Below, in pieces: positions 42,086 through 50,051 of a stretch of DNA of 64,000 nt. This DNA is from Bradyrhizobium canariense (GTDB lineage Bacteria; Pseudomonadota; Alphaproteobacteria; Rhizobiales; Xanthobacteraceae). Numbering within the stretch: the stretch's first letter is position 1; the number at the start of each line of letters is the position of its first letter. The position numbers and the translations under genes are program-made. The stretch lies in NCBI RefSeq assembly GCF_900105125.1, contig NZ_LT629750.1, forward strand, positions 3,286,001 through 3,350,000, written 5' to 3'. The notes below the pieces were generated by a model. That model worked only from the letters and a program-made list of their open reading frames with translations, was not told where the DNA came from and searched no databases.

Positions 42086-42305
42086 AATCGCGCTGTGAAA
42101 CTTGGCAACTCCGGCTAGGGCGCGAGGAGACCCAAGCTCACATGATCGCCGCTGCTGGTGCAGCGGCTTGTCGATTACATCTATTTCTCATCGGACGCTC
42201 GGCCGACGAGTAGCCTTTCGGCCGTCACGGCAAGCTTTAGGTCGGATGCGGATACTCTATTTGGTGGTCCAAGTGGAAGAACGTCGGTCTCCCGCTCCAC
42301 CCGAG

Positions 42306-43019
42306 TTAGATGTTCATTTGTCTCATATGAGCGCTCGCAACCACGGTGTAGCAGCGACAGGCCCTTTGCAGGAGACGTCTGCGATCATGCAATTGTAAGA
42401 CGCCTCGCATCTTCCGAACCAAGCCCTCACTCTCAAAGCGGATAAGTGCTCTTGTTACACCTGCGCGCGGTAATCCGAGTGCGACGGAGAGGTAATTGTG
42501 AGTTACCGGAAGGATATCGCTGTCTAGTGCATCGCGTGTTAGACAGAGCCAACACGCTAATCGTTGCTCGAGACGGTGGCAAACGCCACACAATCCGCTT
42601 TGTGCGCATTGAGTGGCGAGTGCTTGAACGTATGACGCTAGATGTCCCCGGATTGTAGGATGCTCGTTCATCACTTGACCCAAATCGTTAACCGAAATGC
42701 TCAATGCGTTTCCCGGAAACAATACGACAGACTGGTGGGTCGGAACGTGCCCTCCAAACAGCGATGCAGCTCCGACAGCGCCCCGATACCCCAACACCGC
42801 AGTCTCCAGCATGGTGCCCGCGGAGACGACCCTCAGCGAAACAACTCCTGATTCGACAAAAAGGACGCGATCAACCGTCTTCCTAGGCTCTTGCAACACA
42901 ACACGTTCTTTCAAGACAACCGGCTCAAGAAATGAGCTTATTGCTGTGAGAGCCGACAAGGGCAGATTTGCCAGTATTGCATTCCTTGCCGATGAACGTC
43001 TGGTGGACAGCGTAAGCAT
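42306..43019 (-). CDS. Crp/Fnr-family regulator
   Basis: 237 residues: a cyclic-nucleotide-binding-like beta-barrel (VDRVLFVESGVVSLRVVSAG, shown as VLFVESGVVSLR) and a C-terminal winged helix (THNYLSVALGLPRAGVTRAL, shown as LSVALGLPRAGVTRAL). The cAMP-pocket signature is not conserved and no Fnr cysteine cluster is present, so it is an atypical member with unknown signal. It is encoded upstream of, and on the same strand as, the channel gene. Its start region lies 40 bases from the second IS remnant, so its promoter may be displaced. Confidence 0.76.
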   Translation of the reverse strand: MLTLSTRRSSARNAILANLPLSALTAISSFLEPVVLKERVVLQEPRKTVDRVLFVESGVVSLRVVSAGTMLETAVLGYRGAVGAASLFGGHVPTHQSVVLFPGNALSISVNDLGQVMNEHPTIRGHLASYVQALATQCAQSGLCGVCHRLEQRLACWLCLTRDALDSDILPVTHNYLSVALGLPRAGVTRALIRFESEGLVRKMRGVLQLHDRRRLLQRACRCYTVVASAHMRQMNI

Positions 43020-43058
43020 CTCCTCGTGCCCCGATTCGGAACTTGCGTTGCATCAACC

Positions 43059-43123
43059 TAACCAGTCGTCCATGAAGAACGTTGGCTTTAGGCTGGCAGG
43101 GTTCGAAGGGCGGCAGTGAGATC
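43059..43123 (-). mobile_element. IS5-type end fragment, second copy
   Basis: About 63 bases here repeat the 3' end of the remnant at 39318-39377 in the same orientation, with a handful of mismatches: both include CCAGTCGTCC and AACGTTGGCTTTAGGCTGGC. Only the end survives. Both copies mark points where insertion sequences once sat. Confidence 0.75.
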
Positions 43124-44209
43124 TGATCGAGCCGAGAGCGAAAAGATCCTGCTCTTCCTTCTCGCTCCGCTCTCGAGGCTGCATCATGCCCCCTCGGCAA
43201 AGCAATCCAAGGCCAGTGAATCACAAATCAAGTTTGCAAGGGATCCCGATCCAAAGGCCACCTTTCCGGCAAAGCCCCTTACGGCTAAACGCCGCCTCCC
43301 GATTCCAAATCAATGGCTTGGGATCCCGTCCTTCATATCGACAGTCCTCCAACTGGTTTTGCAAGACTTTTCCTTGAAAGGCCTCAGGTAGGCTGCGCAC
43401 GAGAACGTTTGATCGCTTCTTCTAGCCTCGATCGACAATCACACTCATCCCATTGGACGCCGTTCCTGCGCCGGCCTTCGGACAGGCGACGACGGCAGCA
43501 GCTGGCGGGCAACGGTGTGATCTCGCTCATTGGTTTATTTCGGCCTTGATTAAGTTCTCCTCGCTCTCGTCGTATACACTTGCTTGAGATTCATGCGCTC
43601 GCTCCGGCTGCGATTCGATTTGTCCGATGATAGTCGCCCTGCGCTCCCAGCATTAATGTTCAAACCTTCTGCACCAACGACGTTCGATCGGCATTTTATG
43701 CTGATACCGCGTCCGCCCTCGGAGCGACCACCACGCTGGTCTCTTCTCACGCACGTGAGTGAACTTCATCTTTCGCACTCTTGCGTCGAGGAGCGAGCGG
43801 GCATCGACGATGTTTTTGCTCATGCAACGGATGTGCCGAAGTCACGAAACTGGGCACGAGGCGGGAGAAACGAGCCTTCGGCCGATCGTGCCGTGGAGGC
43901 ATAAATCTCGGACAGGCAAACCGGCGATGGACGACGTCGTTCGTTCTGACCCCTTGTGCCTAGGCTTGAGCAGCTCGGGCTTGGAGCGATTGAGGGGCCG
44001 CACTGGTATTCCCGCACTTCGGTCGGCGCGGATACCTCGAATTGCTTGGGTTGCAATCGATTGTCAGTTTTTAGATATAACTTGCCATTTTATCGAAATC
44101 CCACAACCCAGATAGGCTCTAGAGTCGAAGTCATTGAGATGTCACCGCGCACCACAAAGCGCGGGGCCGGGCCTCGATAAACGTACCGTTTGCTCAGGGA
44201 GAGAACGCT
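43124..44209. other. Gene-poor stretch
   Basis: More than one kilobase without a supportable gene. The short reading frames on both strands are mutually overlapping, lack ribosome binding sites and match no family I recognise. Given the flanking IS end it is probably eroded sequence. The promoter of the Lrp gene must lie at its right end. Confidence 0.5.
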
Positions 44210-44836
44210 ATGACGACGACGGCCCTCGACAGGATCGATATAAAGATTCTGAATGAACTGCAGCAAAACGCGAGCTTGAGCAATGTCGAGTTAGCCGCTC
44301 TTGTGAACCTTTCACCATCACCCTGCCTTGCTCGAGTGAGGAAACTTGAGAAACTAGGCGTGATCGATCGGCGAATTGCGATACTGGATGCGGCGCTGCT
44401 TGGGATAGGTGTGACCGCATTCATCCAGATCAAGCTTGAAAAGCAAGTCCAGGAATCGCTTGAGAATTTTACCCGCTCGATTGACCGCCTCAGCCAAGTA
44501 ATGGAATGCTATCTGATCACCGGAGACAGCGATTACCTCCTTCGCGTAATGGCCTCAGACATAGAAGATCTTGAAGATCTTATCGTCAACAAGATCTCCC
44601 GCATCCCCGGGGTTTCGAGCATTCGTTCGAACTTGGCGTTGAAGCGGATATCTCATAAAACCGTTCTTCCTATCGACGCCAACAAGCCGGTCAAAGTTAA
44701 GGTTTGTAACAGTTCTGCCCGGCACATGGACCGGCCAGCGAACCGTCGGTACGACTCCTCTGTCCAGGCTAGTGTTGATGGCCAGATGCGTAGCGAAGCC
44801 CTTCACCACCTCAGCCATGGCGCAGCCGGACCGTGA
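44210..44836 (+). CDS. Lrp/AsnC-family regulator
   Basis: 208 residues. The N-terminal helix-turn-helix is standard (LDRIDIKILNELQQNASLSN, shown as DRIDIKILNELQQNA, then LSPSPCLARVRKLEKLGVI), followed by the RAM/AsnC ligand domain (VMECYLITGDSDYLLRV, IPGVSSIRSNLALKRI). Normal members end near residue 155; the extra 50 residues are unlike the family and may be read-through into altered DNA. GGAG precedes the start. Its target is unknown; such proteins often control a neighbouring amino-acid or aromatic-acid gene, and none intact stands beside it. Confidence 0.78.
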   Translation: MTTTALDRIDIKILNELQQNASLSNVELAALVNLSPSPCLARVRKLEKLGVIDRRIAILDAALLGIGVTAFIQIKLEKQVQESLENFTRSIDRLSQVMECYLITGDSDYLLRVMASDIEDLEDLIVNKISRIPGVSSIRSNLALKRISHKTVLPIDANKPVKVKVCNSSARHMDRPANRRYDSSVQASVDGQMRSEALHHLSHGAAGP

Positions 44837-45030
44837 CGGTCAAACTCAGGAGCCGTCAAAGCGATTGTGCAATCGAACACGACGAAACCATTGCGACGCA
44901 CAAAATGCAATTTTTGAAGCCTCGACGACCGGCACGGGTCAGATCTCGCGTTTTAACGCATATGTCCAAGTCTGCAGATCGGCCAAATCGAAGTCACTAA
45001 CTCACTTGCAGCGACATAAAATTGGAGACT

Positions 45031-45061
45031 TTGCGCACTTTAGACTCATCTTCGATATAAT
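45031..45061 (+). promoter_or_regulatory. Candidate sigma-70 promoter
   Basis: A perfect TATAAT stands at 45056-45061, with TTGCGC at 45031-45036 as a possible -35 box; the 19-base spacing is long. Transcription would start near 45068. No good reading frame begins after it, and a strong terminator follows 100 bases on. Confidence 0.45.
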
Positions 45062-45067
45062 ATGCCG

Positions 45068-45185
45068 GGGACTTTGTGGGACCTCTGGAGCGAAAGATCG
45101 CGGATGGATTGCGGGCTCGCGGCACGTTCGTCATCTTTGCGTTTTCTCCCAGACTTGGGCCTGGCTGAAAAGCCAGGCTTTTTTT
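45068..45185 (+). ncRNA. Candidate small RNA
   Basis: The segment between the TATAAT box and a strong intrinsic terminator is about 118 bases, has no ribosome binding site with a plausible gene, and lies in the spacer between the Lrp gene and the fragment zone. These are the features used to predict trans-acting small RNAs. I do not recognise a known RNA family. An alternative is that the terminator merely ends the Lrp transcript. Confidence 0.4.
45160..45185 (+). terminator. Strong rho-independent terminator
   Basis: CCTGGCT (45160-45166) and AGCCAGG (45171-45177) pair around a GAAA tetraloop, followed by C and seven T. It is the best intrinsic terminator in the window and ends either the candidate small RNA or the Lrp transcript. 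Confidence 0.85.
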
Positions 45186-45219
45186 GCTTTCGATGACAGC
45201 ATGATATGATTCGGTGCAG

Positions 45220-45318
45220 CTACTCCGACATCGCAACCGCGAGTAACCATTCGTCCAAGTGTCCAAAGCCGATCACTTGATAACTCGAGGACATCGAATT
45301 CAGACGTGCATTCTTCAT
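45220..45318 (-). pseudogene. 5' fragment of a TauC-like permease gene
   Basis: From ATG at 45318 the minus strand encodes MKNARLN-MS-SYQV, matching the first 16-18 codons of the permease at 19897 (MKNARLNLMSPSYQV). The DNA also agrees at most positions. After about 20 codons the similarity stops. It is joined in frame to TPR-like codons upstream, an accidental fusion. It shows that a second copy of the importer once lay here. Confidence 0.75.
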
Positions 45319-45570
45319 ATTGACGACACCATCGGTGCTTCGGAGCCAAAGATCGTGCGGATATAGCTTGACGCCCTTTGTACATGCCACCAGCGCCTCG
45401 ATCGCTCGATCTTGTCGATCGAGCAATGTGCAACGGTTTTCGAGCCCGGCGAAGTCGTTAGGATCGCGCGCTAGGATGAACGCAATTTCATCCAGGGCTG
45501 CGCTGAACTCGCCTTTGCTTGCCAACGCATTGGCCTTGTTGATGCAAGCTATGTCGTGGTTTGGGTCGAC
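45319..45570 (-). pseudogene. TPR-containing gene fragment
   Basis: The minus strand encodes INKANALASKGEFSAALDEI, FILARDPNDFAGLENRCTLL and RQDRAIEALVACTKGVKLYP, two to three tetratricopeptide-like repeats with the usual small residues at helix-packing positions. Neither a real start nor a real end is present: one side meets the ThDP-enzyme fragment, the other the permease fragment. The parent gene cannot be named. Confidence 0.6.
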
Positions 45571-46060
45571 GTTCGTCAACGAGGCGTCTAGCACCTTCGA
45601 AGCTGTGCGCACGTACGCGCACTTTTCGGCAGACGATGAATATTACTTCGTCAAGGGTGGCGGTCTGGGTTGGGGCATGCCGGCTGCCGTGGGCATCGCA
45701 CTCCACGATCCGGATCGGCCGGTTGCCTGCTTCGTCGGCGATGGCGCCTCGATGTATTCGCCTCAGGCACTCTGGTCGGCCGTGAACGCCAGCGCGAACG
45801 TCAAATTCATCATCTTCAACAATCAAAAATACGATATTTTGATGCGAGTAGCGAAGTATCTGGGATTTACGCGAGCCCGGGCCTCGCAATTTGTAGGCAT
45901 GACAATCGACAAACCAGCCGTAGATTTCTGCGCGCTCGCCGAGACATTCTCGTTGCCCTACTGGTCGGCCGACACAATCTCAGATCTCTCTTCGGCCGTG
46001 CCTCTGCTCTTCGAGCATAGGGGCCCGGCCGTTCTTGAAGTCAGTATCTTGGGACTGTGA
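45560..46060 (+). pseudogene. C-terminal domain of a ThDP-dependent enzyme
   Basis: The plus strand encodes the PP domain: FVKGGGLGWGMPAAVGIALH, then the ThDP-binding motif from VGDGAS to IIFNNQKYD (GDG followed about 25 residues later by NN), and ends with GPAVLEVSIL. This is the last 150 residues of a benzoylformate-decarboxylase or acetolactate-synthase-like enzyme; the first two domains are gone. The stop overlaps a GTG of the luxR frame. The ThDP site itself is intact, but without its PYR domain it cannot be active alone. Confidence 0.8.
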
Positions 46061-46077
46061 AGGCTCCGAAGACGCAA

Positions 46078-46803
46078 ATGCACCGCATCTTTCAGAATTT
46101 CGTTGAGCAACTATCGAGCGCGTTGGACGCAGAGGCCCTTCGAGAGGCCATGACAGAGGCATCCACAGCTCTCGACCTCTCGTGCTTCGCATATCTATCC
46201 GTGCCCAGTCAGCCGAGCGCCAATGTAGAATTGATATCAACCTACCCGTCGAACTGGACGAAGCACTATTTGCGGCACCATTATGAGCTCTTTGATCCCA
46301 TAATAATTCAGGCAATCGGTCACCCTGAACCATTCGAGTGGGGTCTCGGAGTCGGATCATCCACGCCAACCGAACCGCAACGGGAGCTGTTGGAGGAGGC
46401 AGCAAGGTTTGGAATACGCTACGGTTTCACGGTCCCGATTCACGATAATCGCGGCCCAGTTGCCGCAATGACCTTCGCGGCCGACGAACGACGACCGCAA
46501 TTCGAACGCTCCATTGCTGAGCATTCACGAGTGCTCCAGCTGATGGCCATATATTTTCACGCTCACGCGAGACGCAAGATCAGCCATCTGAGGGTAATCA
46601 ACGGCGTTTCATTATCCGCTCGCGAATTCGAATGCCTTGAGTGGGCCGCGCAAGGTAAATCAACTTGGGAGATAGGACGCATTCTCGGCATTTCGCGGCA
46701 TACGGTCGCCACTTACCTTGAGAACGTGAAGACTAAACTCGGGGTACGCACGACTGTTCAAGCGGTGGCACGCCTGATGGAATCCAAATCAACCCTTCGA
46801 TAG
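46078..46803 (+). CDS. LuxR-family quorum-sensing regulator
   Basis: 241 residues: an autoinducer-binding domain with the conserved tryptophan, tyrosine and aspartate set (PSNWTKHYLRHHYELFDPII and FEWGL, shown as NWTKHYLRHHYELFDP), and a C-terminal LuxR helix-turn-helix (LSAREFECLEWAAQGKSTWE, IGRILGISRHTVATYLENV). The luxI gene follows on the same strand after about 90 bases. In rhizobial plasmids and islands such pairs switch on conjugation; the trb operon begins only 12 kb away. I take ATG 46078; a GTG at 46057 overlaps the ThDP fragment stop. Confidence 0.84.
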   Translation: MHRIFQNFVEQLSSALDAEALREAMTEASTALDLSCFAYLSVPSQPSANVELISTYPSNWTKHYLRHHYELFDPIIIQAIGHPEPFEWGLGVGSSTPTEPQRELLEEAARFGIRYGFTVPIHDNRGPVAAMTFAADERRPQFERSIAEHSRVLQLMAIYFHAHARRKISHLRVINGVSLSAREFECLEWAAQGKSTWEIGRILGISRHTVATYLENVKTKLGVRTTVQAVARLMESKSTLR

Positions 46804-46896
46804 CCGCCGCGCTTTGTCATCTCCTGCAACAACGGGAGGTGCATCTCGATCTGTTTGGCCTCTAATGCTGAATGTCCAGCAATCCAGGAGGCCATC

Positions 46897-47529
46897 ATGA
46901 TGCAGCTGATTACTGCTGACTACTACGGCGACTTTATCGACGAAATCGCGGAGATGCACCGCCTGCGACAGCGCGTGTTCAAAGAAAGGCTCGCGTGGGA
47001 CGTTCAGGTCAGCGGCGAACTGGAGATCGACGAATTCGATGCCCTTCATCCGGCCTATCTGCTGCAGCGAGCAAACAATGGTCGCATCCAAGGCTGCGTA
47101 CGCCTGCTTCCATCCACTGGTCCTACCATGCTGCGCGACACTTTTCCTGTTCTGTTGAACGGAGGCGCTACGCCAGCCAGTTCGACCGTTTGGGAAAGCA
47201 GTCGCTTTGCGCTCGATATTCACGGAGATGCACCAAAGGCTCAACATGGCCTCGCCAGCGCAACATATGAGCTCTTTGCAGGCATGATCGAGTTCGGCCT
47301 GTCGCGACAGCTCACCGAAATTGTGACCGTCACCGATGCGCGGATGGAGCGGATCTTGCGGCGAGCGGGTTGGCCATTGCGGCGAATTGGCAAACCTCGC
47401 GCGCTGGGTAGCACCCTTGCGGTCGCGGGATATCTTGAGGTTTCAATTGACAGTTTAGCGCGTGTCCGTGGAGCTGGTGGTCTTCAGGGCCCAGTGCTCT
47501 GGGCGCCAGTCGGGCTTGCCGTAGCGTAG
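46897..47529 (+). CDS. Acyl-homoserine-lactone synthase (LuxI family)
   Basis: 210 residues. The residues conserved in LuxI enzymes are present: Arg, Phe and Trp in LRQRVFKERLAW, Asp pair in EIDEFD, Arg in GCVRLLPS, and Glu/Arg in VWESSRFA. The enzyme joins S-adenosylmethionine to an acyl group from acyl-ACP or acyl-CoA. Some Bradyrhizobium and Rhodopseudomonas members use aryl- or branched acyl-CoA; whether this one does cannot be read here, but it sits among CoA-ligase operons. The start 46897 (or 46900) follows AGGAGG. Confidence 0.87.
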   Translation: MMQLITADYYGDFIDEIAEMHRLRQRVFKERLAWDVQVSGELEIDEFDALHPAYLLQRANNGRIQGCVRLLPSTGPTMLRDTFPVLLNGGATPASSTVWESSRFALDIHGDAPKAQHGLASATYELFAGMIEFGLSRQLTEIVTVTDARMERILRRAGWPLRRIGKPRALGSTLAVAGYLEVSIDSLARVRGAGGLQGPVLWAPVGLAVA

Positions 47530-47630
47530 ACGAAGCTAAGGACAATCAAGGCCGTCAGACAGGACTACTCCCAGCGGGGGAGCGGCCCTTTCGCCGCCAC
47601 CGCCTGCTTGGTGACAGCAACTCAATTTGA

Positions 47631-48623
47631 GTGGCAATCCTGGACTTGAGGAAGAAAGTGGTGAAGCACATGGATCACGGCTCCAAACCGACAAATGCGC
47701 CCCTTCATAACCTAACAGCGGCTGTGGATCTGGTGCATCTCCGATATGCCGTAGCGGCCGCGGATTACGGAAGTTTCCGGCGAGCGGCCGAAGCGCTTCT
47801 GATTCGGCAATCGAAGCTAAGCCGTTGCGTTCGTCAGCTTGAAGAACGCATCGGGATGATCATATTCGATCGATCGAGTGGTGGTGCACGGGCCACACAA
47901 GCGGGTCGGGACTTTCTTCGTACGGCGCGTGCTATTCTAGAGCAAATGGACACACTATTGGCGAGCGCGCATAGCACCGGTCGGGGCGAAGCCGGCCGCG
48001 TGGCGATCGGCTTCTATACATCCCTTTCGGCCGGCAATTTACGCGCAACGCTCGTTGATTATGCAAAGCGATTTCCACAAATCGAGGTCGGCATGATGGA
48101 AAGATCGCGGACGCGTCTCGCTACGGCCCTGCGCAATGGTGCGATAGACCTCGCGATCGTCACCGGAGGAACTCCGCTGATCGGCAGTAAGATGATTCCG
48201 CTATGGAACGAGCGCGTTCTTCTCGCACTGCCAGAAGGCCATCGGCTCGCTGAAAGCGAGACCATCTTTTGGACTGATCTGAAGGGAGAGACGCTTTTAG
48301 TTAGCCGGCACGATCCCGGGCCCGAGATCCAAGAACTGCTCCTAACCAAGCTCACCTCACCGGAACATCGGCCCAAAGCGGTCTGCCAAACCGCGAGCTG
48401 GGGGAATGTTAATAGCCTCGTTGGAGCCGGATTCGGCGTCAGCCTAGTGACGGAATCTGATGTTGGCGCCAACCTCTCTGGTCTGATCTATCGAGAGCTA
48501 CGCGACGGCACAGGGCCAAGCTGCGTCCGCTACTCGGCGCATTGGAGGACTGATAATGACAATCCAGCACTGGCAAGCTTTCTGAAGATGCTGGGGGAGC
48601 GCTATCCCTCACCTGCCGTTTGA
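47631..48623 (+). CDS. LysR-family regulator
   Basis: 330 residues. The helix-turn-helix is DYGSFRRAAEALLIRQSKLS followed by RCVRQLEERIGMIIFDRSSGG, then a periplasmic-binding-like effector domain. An internal ATG at 47670 may be the real start. It is convergent with the DUF2274-trb operon; their ends overlap by about 20 bases. A LysR gene in this spot, next to DUF2274 and trbI, is a conserved arrangement in conjugative elements of Rhizobiales and sphingomonads, so it probably belongs to the transfer module. Confidence 0.8.
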   Translation: MAILDLRKKVVKHMDHGSKPTNAPLHNLTAAVDLVHLRYAVAAADYGSFRRAAEALLIRQSKLSRCVRQLEERIGMIIFDRSSGGARATQAGRDFLRTARAILEQMDTLLASAHSTGRGEAGRVAIGFYTSLSAGNLRATLVDYAKRFPQIEVGMMERSRTRLATALRNGAIDLAIVTGGTPLIGSKMIPLWNERVLLALPEGHRLAESETIFWTDLKGETLLVSRHDPGPEIQELLLTKLTSPEHRPKAVCQTASWGNVNSLVGAGFGVSLVTESDVGANLSGLIYRELRDGTGPSCVRYSAHWRTDNDNPALASFLKMLGERYPSPAV

Positions 48624-48838
48624 TTCCTGCGCCGCACTTTTGCAAAAGCACGGTCCGTCGCCATGAACCTCGCCAGCATGGGCGCGACCAGTTTCAGCGG
48701 ATCTGGGATTGGCTGTGCAGTTTCGCGCGCAAGTACCTCGGCGTATGCGAGCAGATCCCGATGCACGGGTGCGGGAAATTCGACCGTCAGCCTCACTGGC
48801 TTGTCGTCAGCTATTGCGCCGAGCTTGAGCTTTGTCAT
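48602..48838 (-). CDS. DUF2274 protein of the trb operon
   Basis: Small protein of 78 residues (MTKLKLGAIADDKPVRLTVE) that matches DUF2274, a family found directly after trbI in conjugative elements. It resembles a ribbon-helix-helix or small regulatory protein, with a C-terminal basic stretch (KVRRRNQ). It begins 10 bases after trbI. Function unproven. Confidence 0.78.
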   Translation of the reverse strand: MTKLKLGAIADDKPVRLTVEFPAPVHRDLLAYAEVLARETAQPIPDPLKLVAPMLARFMATDRAFAKVRRRNQTAGEG

Positions 48839-48848
48839 GTTTATGTCC

Positions 48849-50051
48849 TCACCCTTTGTAGGGCTCAAGTACGAGGTCACGGTTGACAATCACACGCACC
48901 GGGAAACCAGGCCTGATCGTCAGAGTCGGTTGAATGTTGAGATTGCGCTGAACGATTTTTTGCCCAGTCTGATTTAGACTATCGCTGGCTCCTAGCCGAA
49001 GCGCCTGAATGAGACCGCCATTGTTGCCGGTTCCGCTATCAGATCCGGCGCCGAGCTCGCTTCCAACCCCGAGCAAGGTCGAGAGCAGAGCAGCCTTGAA
49101 CAAAGCGCCCCAGTGATTGTCGACAGCATCCTCGAGTCCGGAATAGCCCGCCGTATCAGCACCCGGTTGACGCTCCAGTACAATTGAATGACCGTTAGGC
49201 ATGATCAGACGGGTCCAGACCAGCAGCACGCGTGACTGTCCGAACGCAACCTGGCTGTCATAGACGCCGATCAATCGGGTTCCCTGCGGTATCAATCGCG
49301 CTCGTCCGGTAGGCGTGTCATAAACATTTTCGGTAACCTGCGCTGTGATTTGCCCTGGAAGATCCGAGCGGATGCCGGTGATCAGAGCTGCCGGAATGAT
49401 CGTTCCCGCCTGCACGACAAAGGGCGACGCGGGCCGTGAGAGCCGATCGGGTGCCGTCGTCCGCCGATCAACCGGCGCCTTGACGAAGAGGAGTTTGCTA
49501 TCCTGCCCGTTCTGAGTGAAGGTTTCATCAGACGATGGCGCAGTTTTGGTCGCCGTTTCCTGGGATGCGGCATGCGGTGGCGCAACTGGCGCAGTGGTCG
49601 ACGCAAATACTTTGCTCGTGCGCGCCGCCTCGGTTTCCTGATTGACACGCTGTTGTTCGGCGTCAAGGCCAATCGGGGCTGATTGGCCCTCGGCCGTAAC
49701 GATGGGACGCCCCAGGTCCCCAGGCAATGCTGGCCCAAGCCGGGGGACGTCGTGGGGAATCCCGGCATAATCCTGCGGCAGCCTTGTCAGGCCATCTGCA
49801 ACGTTGTGATGATCCGTACTGTAAAGCTCGTCCGGCGCCGGATTGTGCGAGTGGTTGCTCCTCAGCGCCCACAGCACTGCGCCAGAAATGAGCAGCAAAG
49901 CCAATGCGGTGCCACCCGCAAGGACTTTGCGAGAGAGCCTTGTGATCCTTGGGCGTTCTGCGCGCAGACGCAGGGTCTGCGCGCTCTCGTCGGGTGATGG
50001 TGGCGGTCCCGATGCGGGACCGAGGCTCTCGTTTGGACCGTTGCCCGTCAC
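48849..50051 (-). CDS. trbI: Conjugal transfer protein TrbI (VirB10-like)
   Basis: 400 residues: a short cytoplasmic part, one membrane helix (ALALLLISGAVLWAL near residue 55), a proline-rich periplasmic stretch, and the C-terminal beta-barrel domain (GTIIPAALITGIRSDLPGQI, shown as IIPAALITGIRSDLPGQ; LIPQGTRLIGVYDSQVAFGQ). VirB10 proteins span both membranes and open the outer-membrane pore. Its start overlaps the trbG stop by four bases (ATGA). Confidence 0.93.
   Translation of the reverse strand: MTGNGPNESLGPASGPPPSPDESAQTLRLRAERPRITRLSRKVLAGGTALALLLISGAVLWALRSNHSHNPAPDELYSTDHHNVADGLTRLPQDYAGIPHDVPRLGPALPGDLGRPIVTAEGQSAPIGLDAEQQRVNQETEAARTSKVFASTTAPVAPPHAASQETATKTAPSSDETFTQNGQDSKLLFVKAPVDRRTTAPDRLSRPASPFVVQAGTIIPAALITGIRSDLPGQITAQVTENVYDTPTGRARLIPQGTRLIGVYDSQVAFGQSRVLLVWTRLIMPNGHSIVLERQPGADTAGYSGLEDAVDNHWGALFKAALLSTLLGVGSELGAGSDSGTGNNGGLIQALRLGASDSLNQTGQKIVQRNLNIQPTLTIRPGFPVRVIVNRDLVLEPYKG

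Noticed and set aside
39316..43123. A live composite transposon
   Set aside because: The transposase copies are only ends, one with an internal stop; no complete transposase or matching outer ends are visible.
43759..44115. Small plus-strand gene in the gene-poor stretch
   Set aside because: No family resemblance, no ribosome binding site, and competing frames on both strands of similar length.
46804..46896. A lux box before luxI
   Set aside because: No convincing 18-20 bp dyad was found between luxR and luxI.
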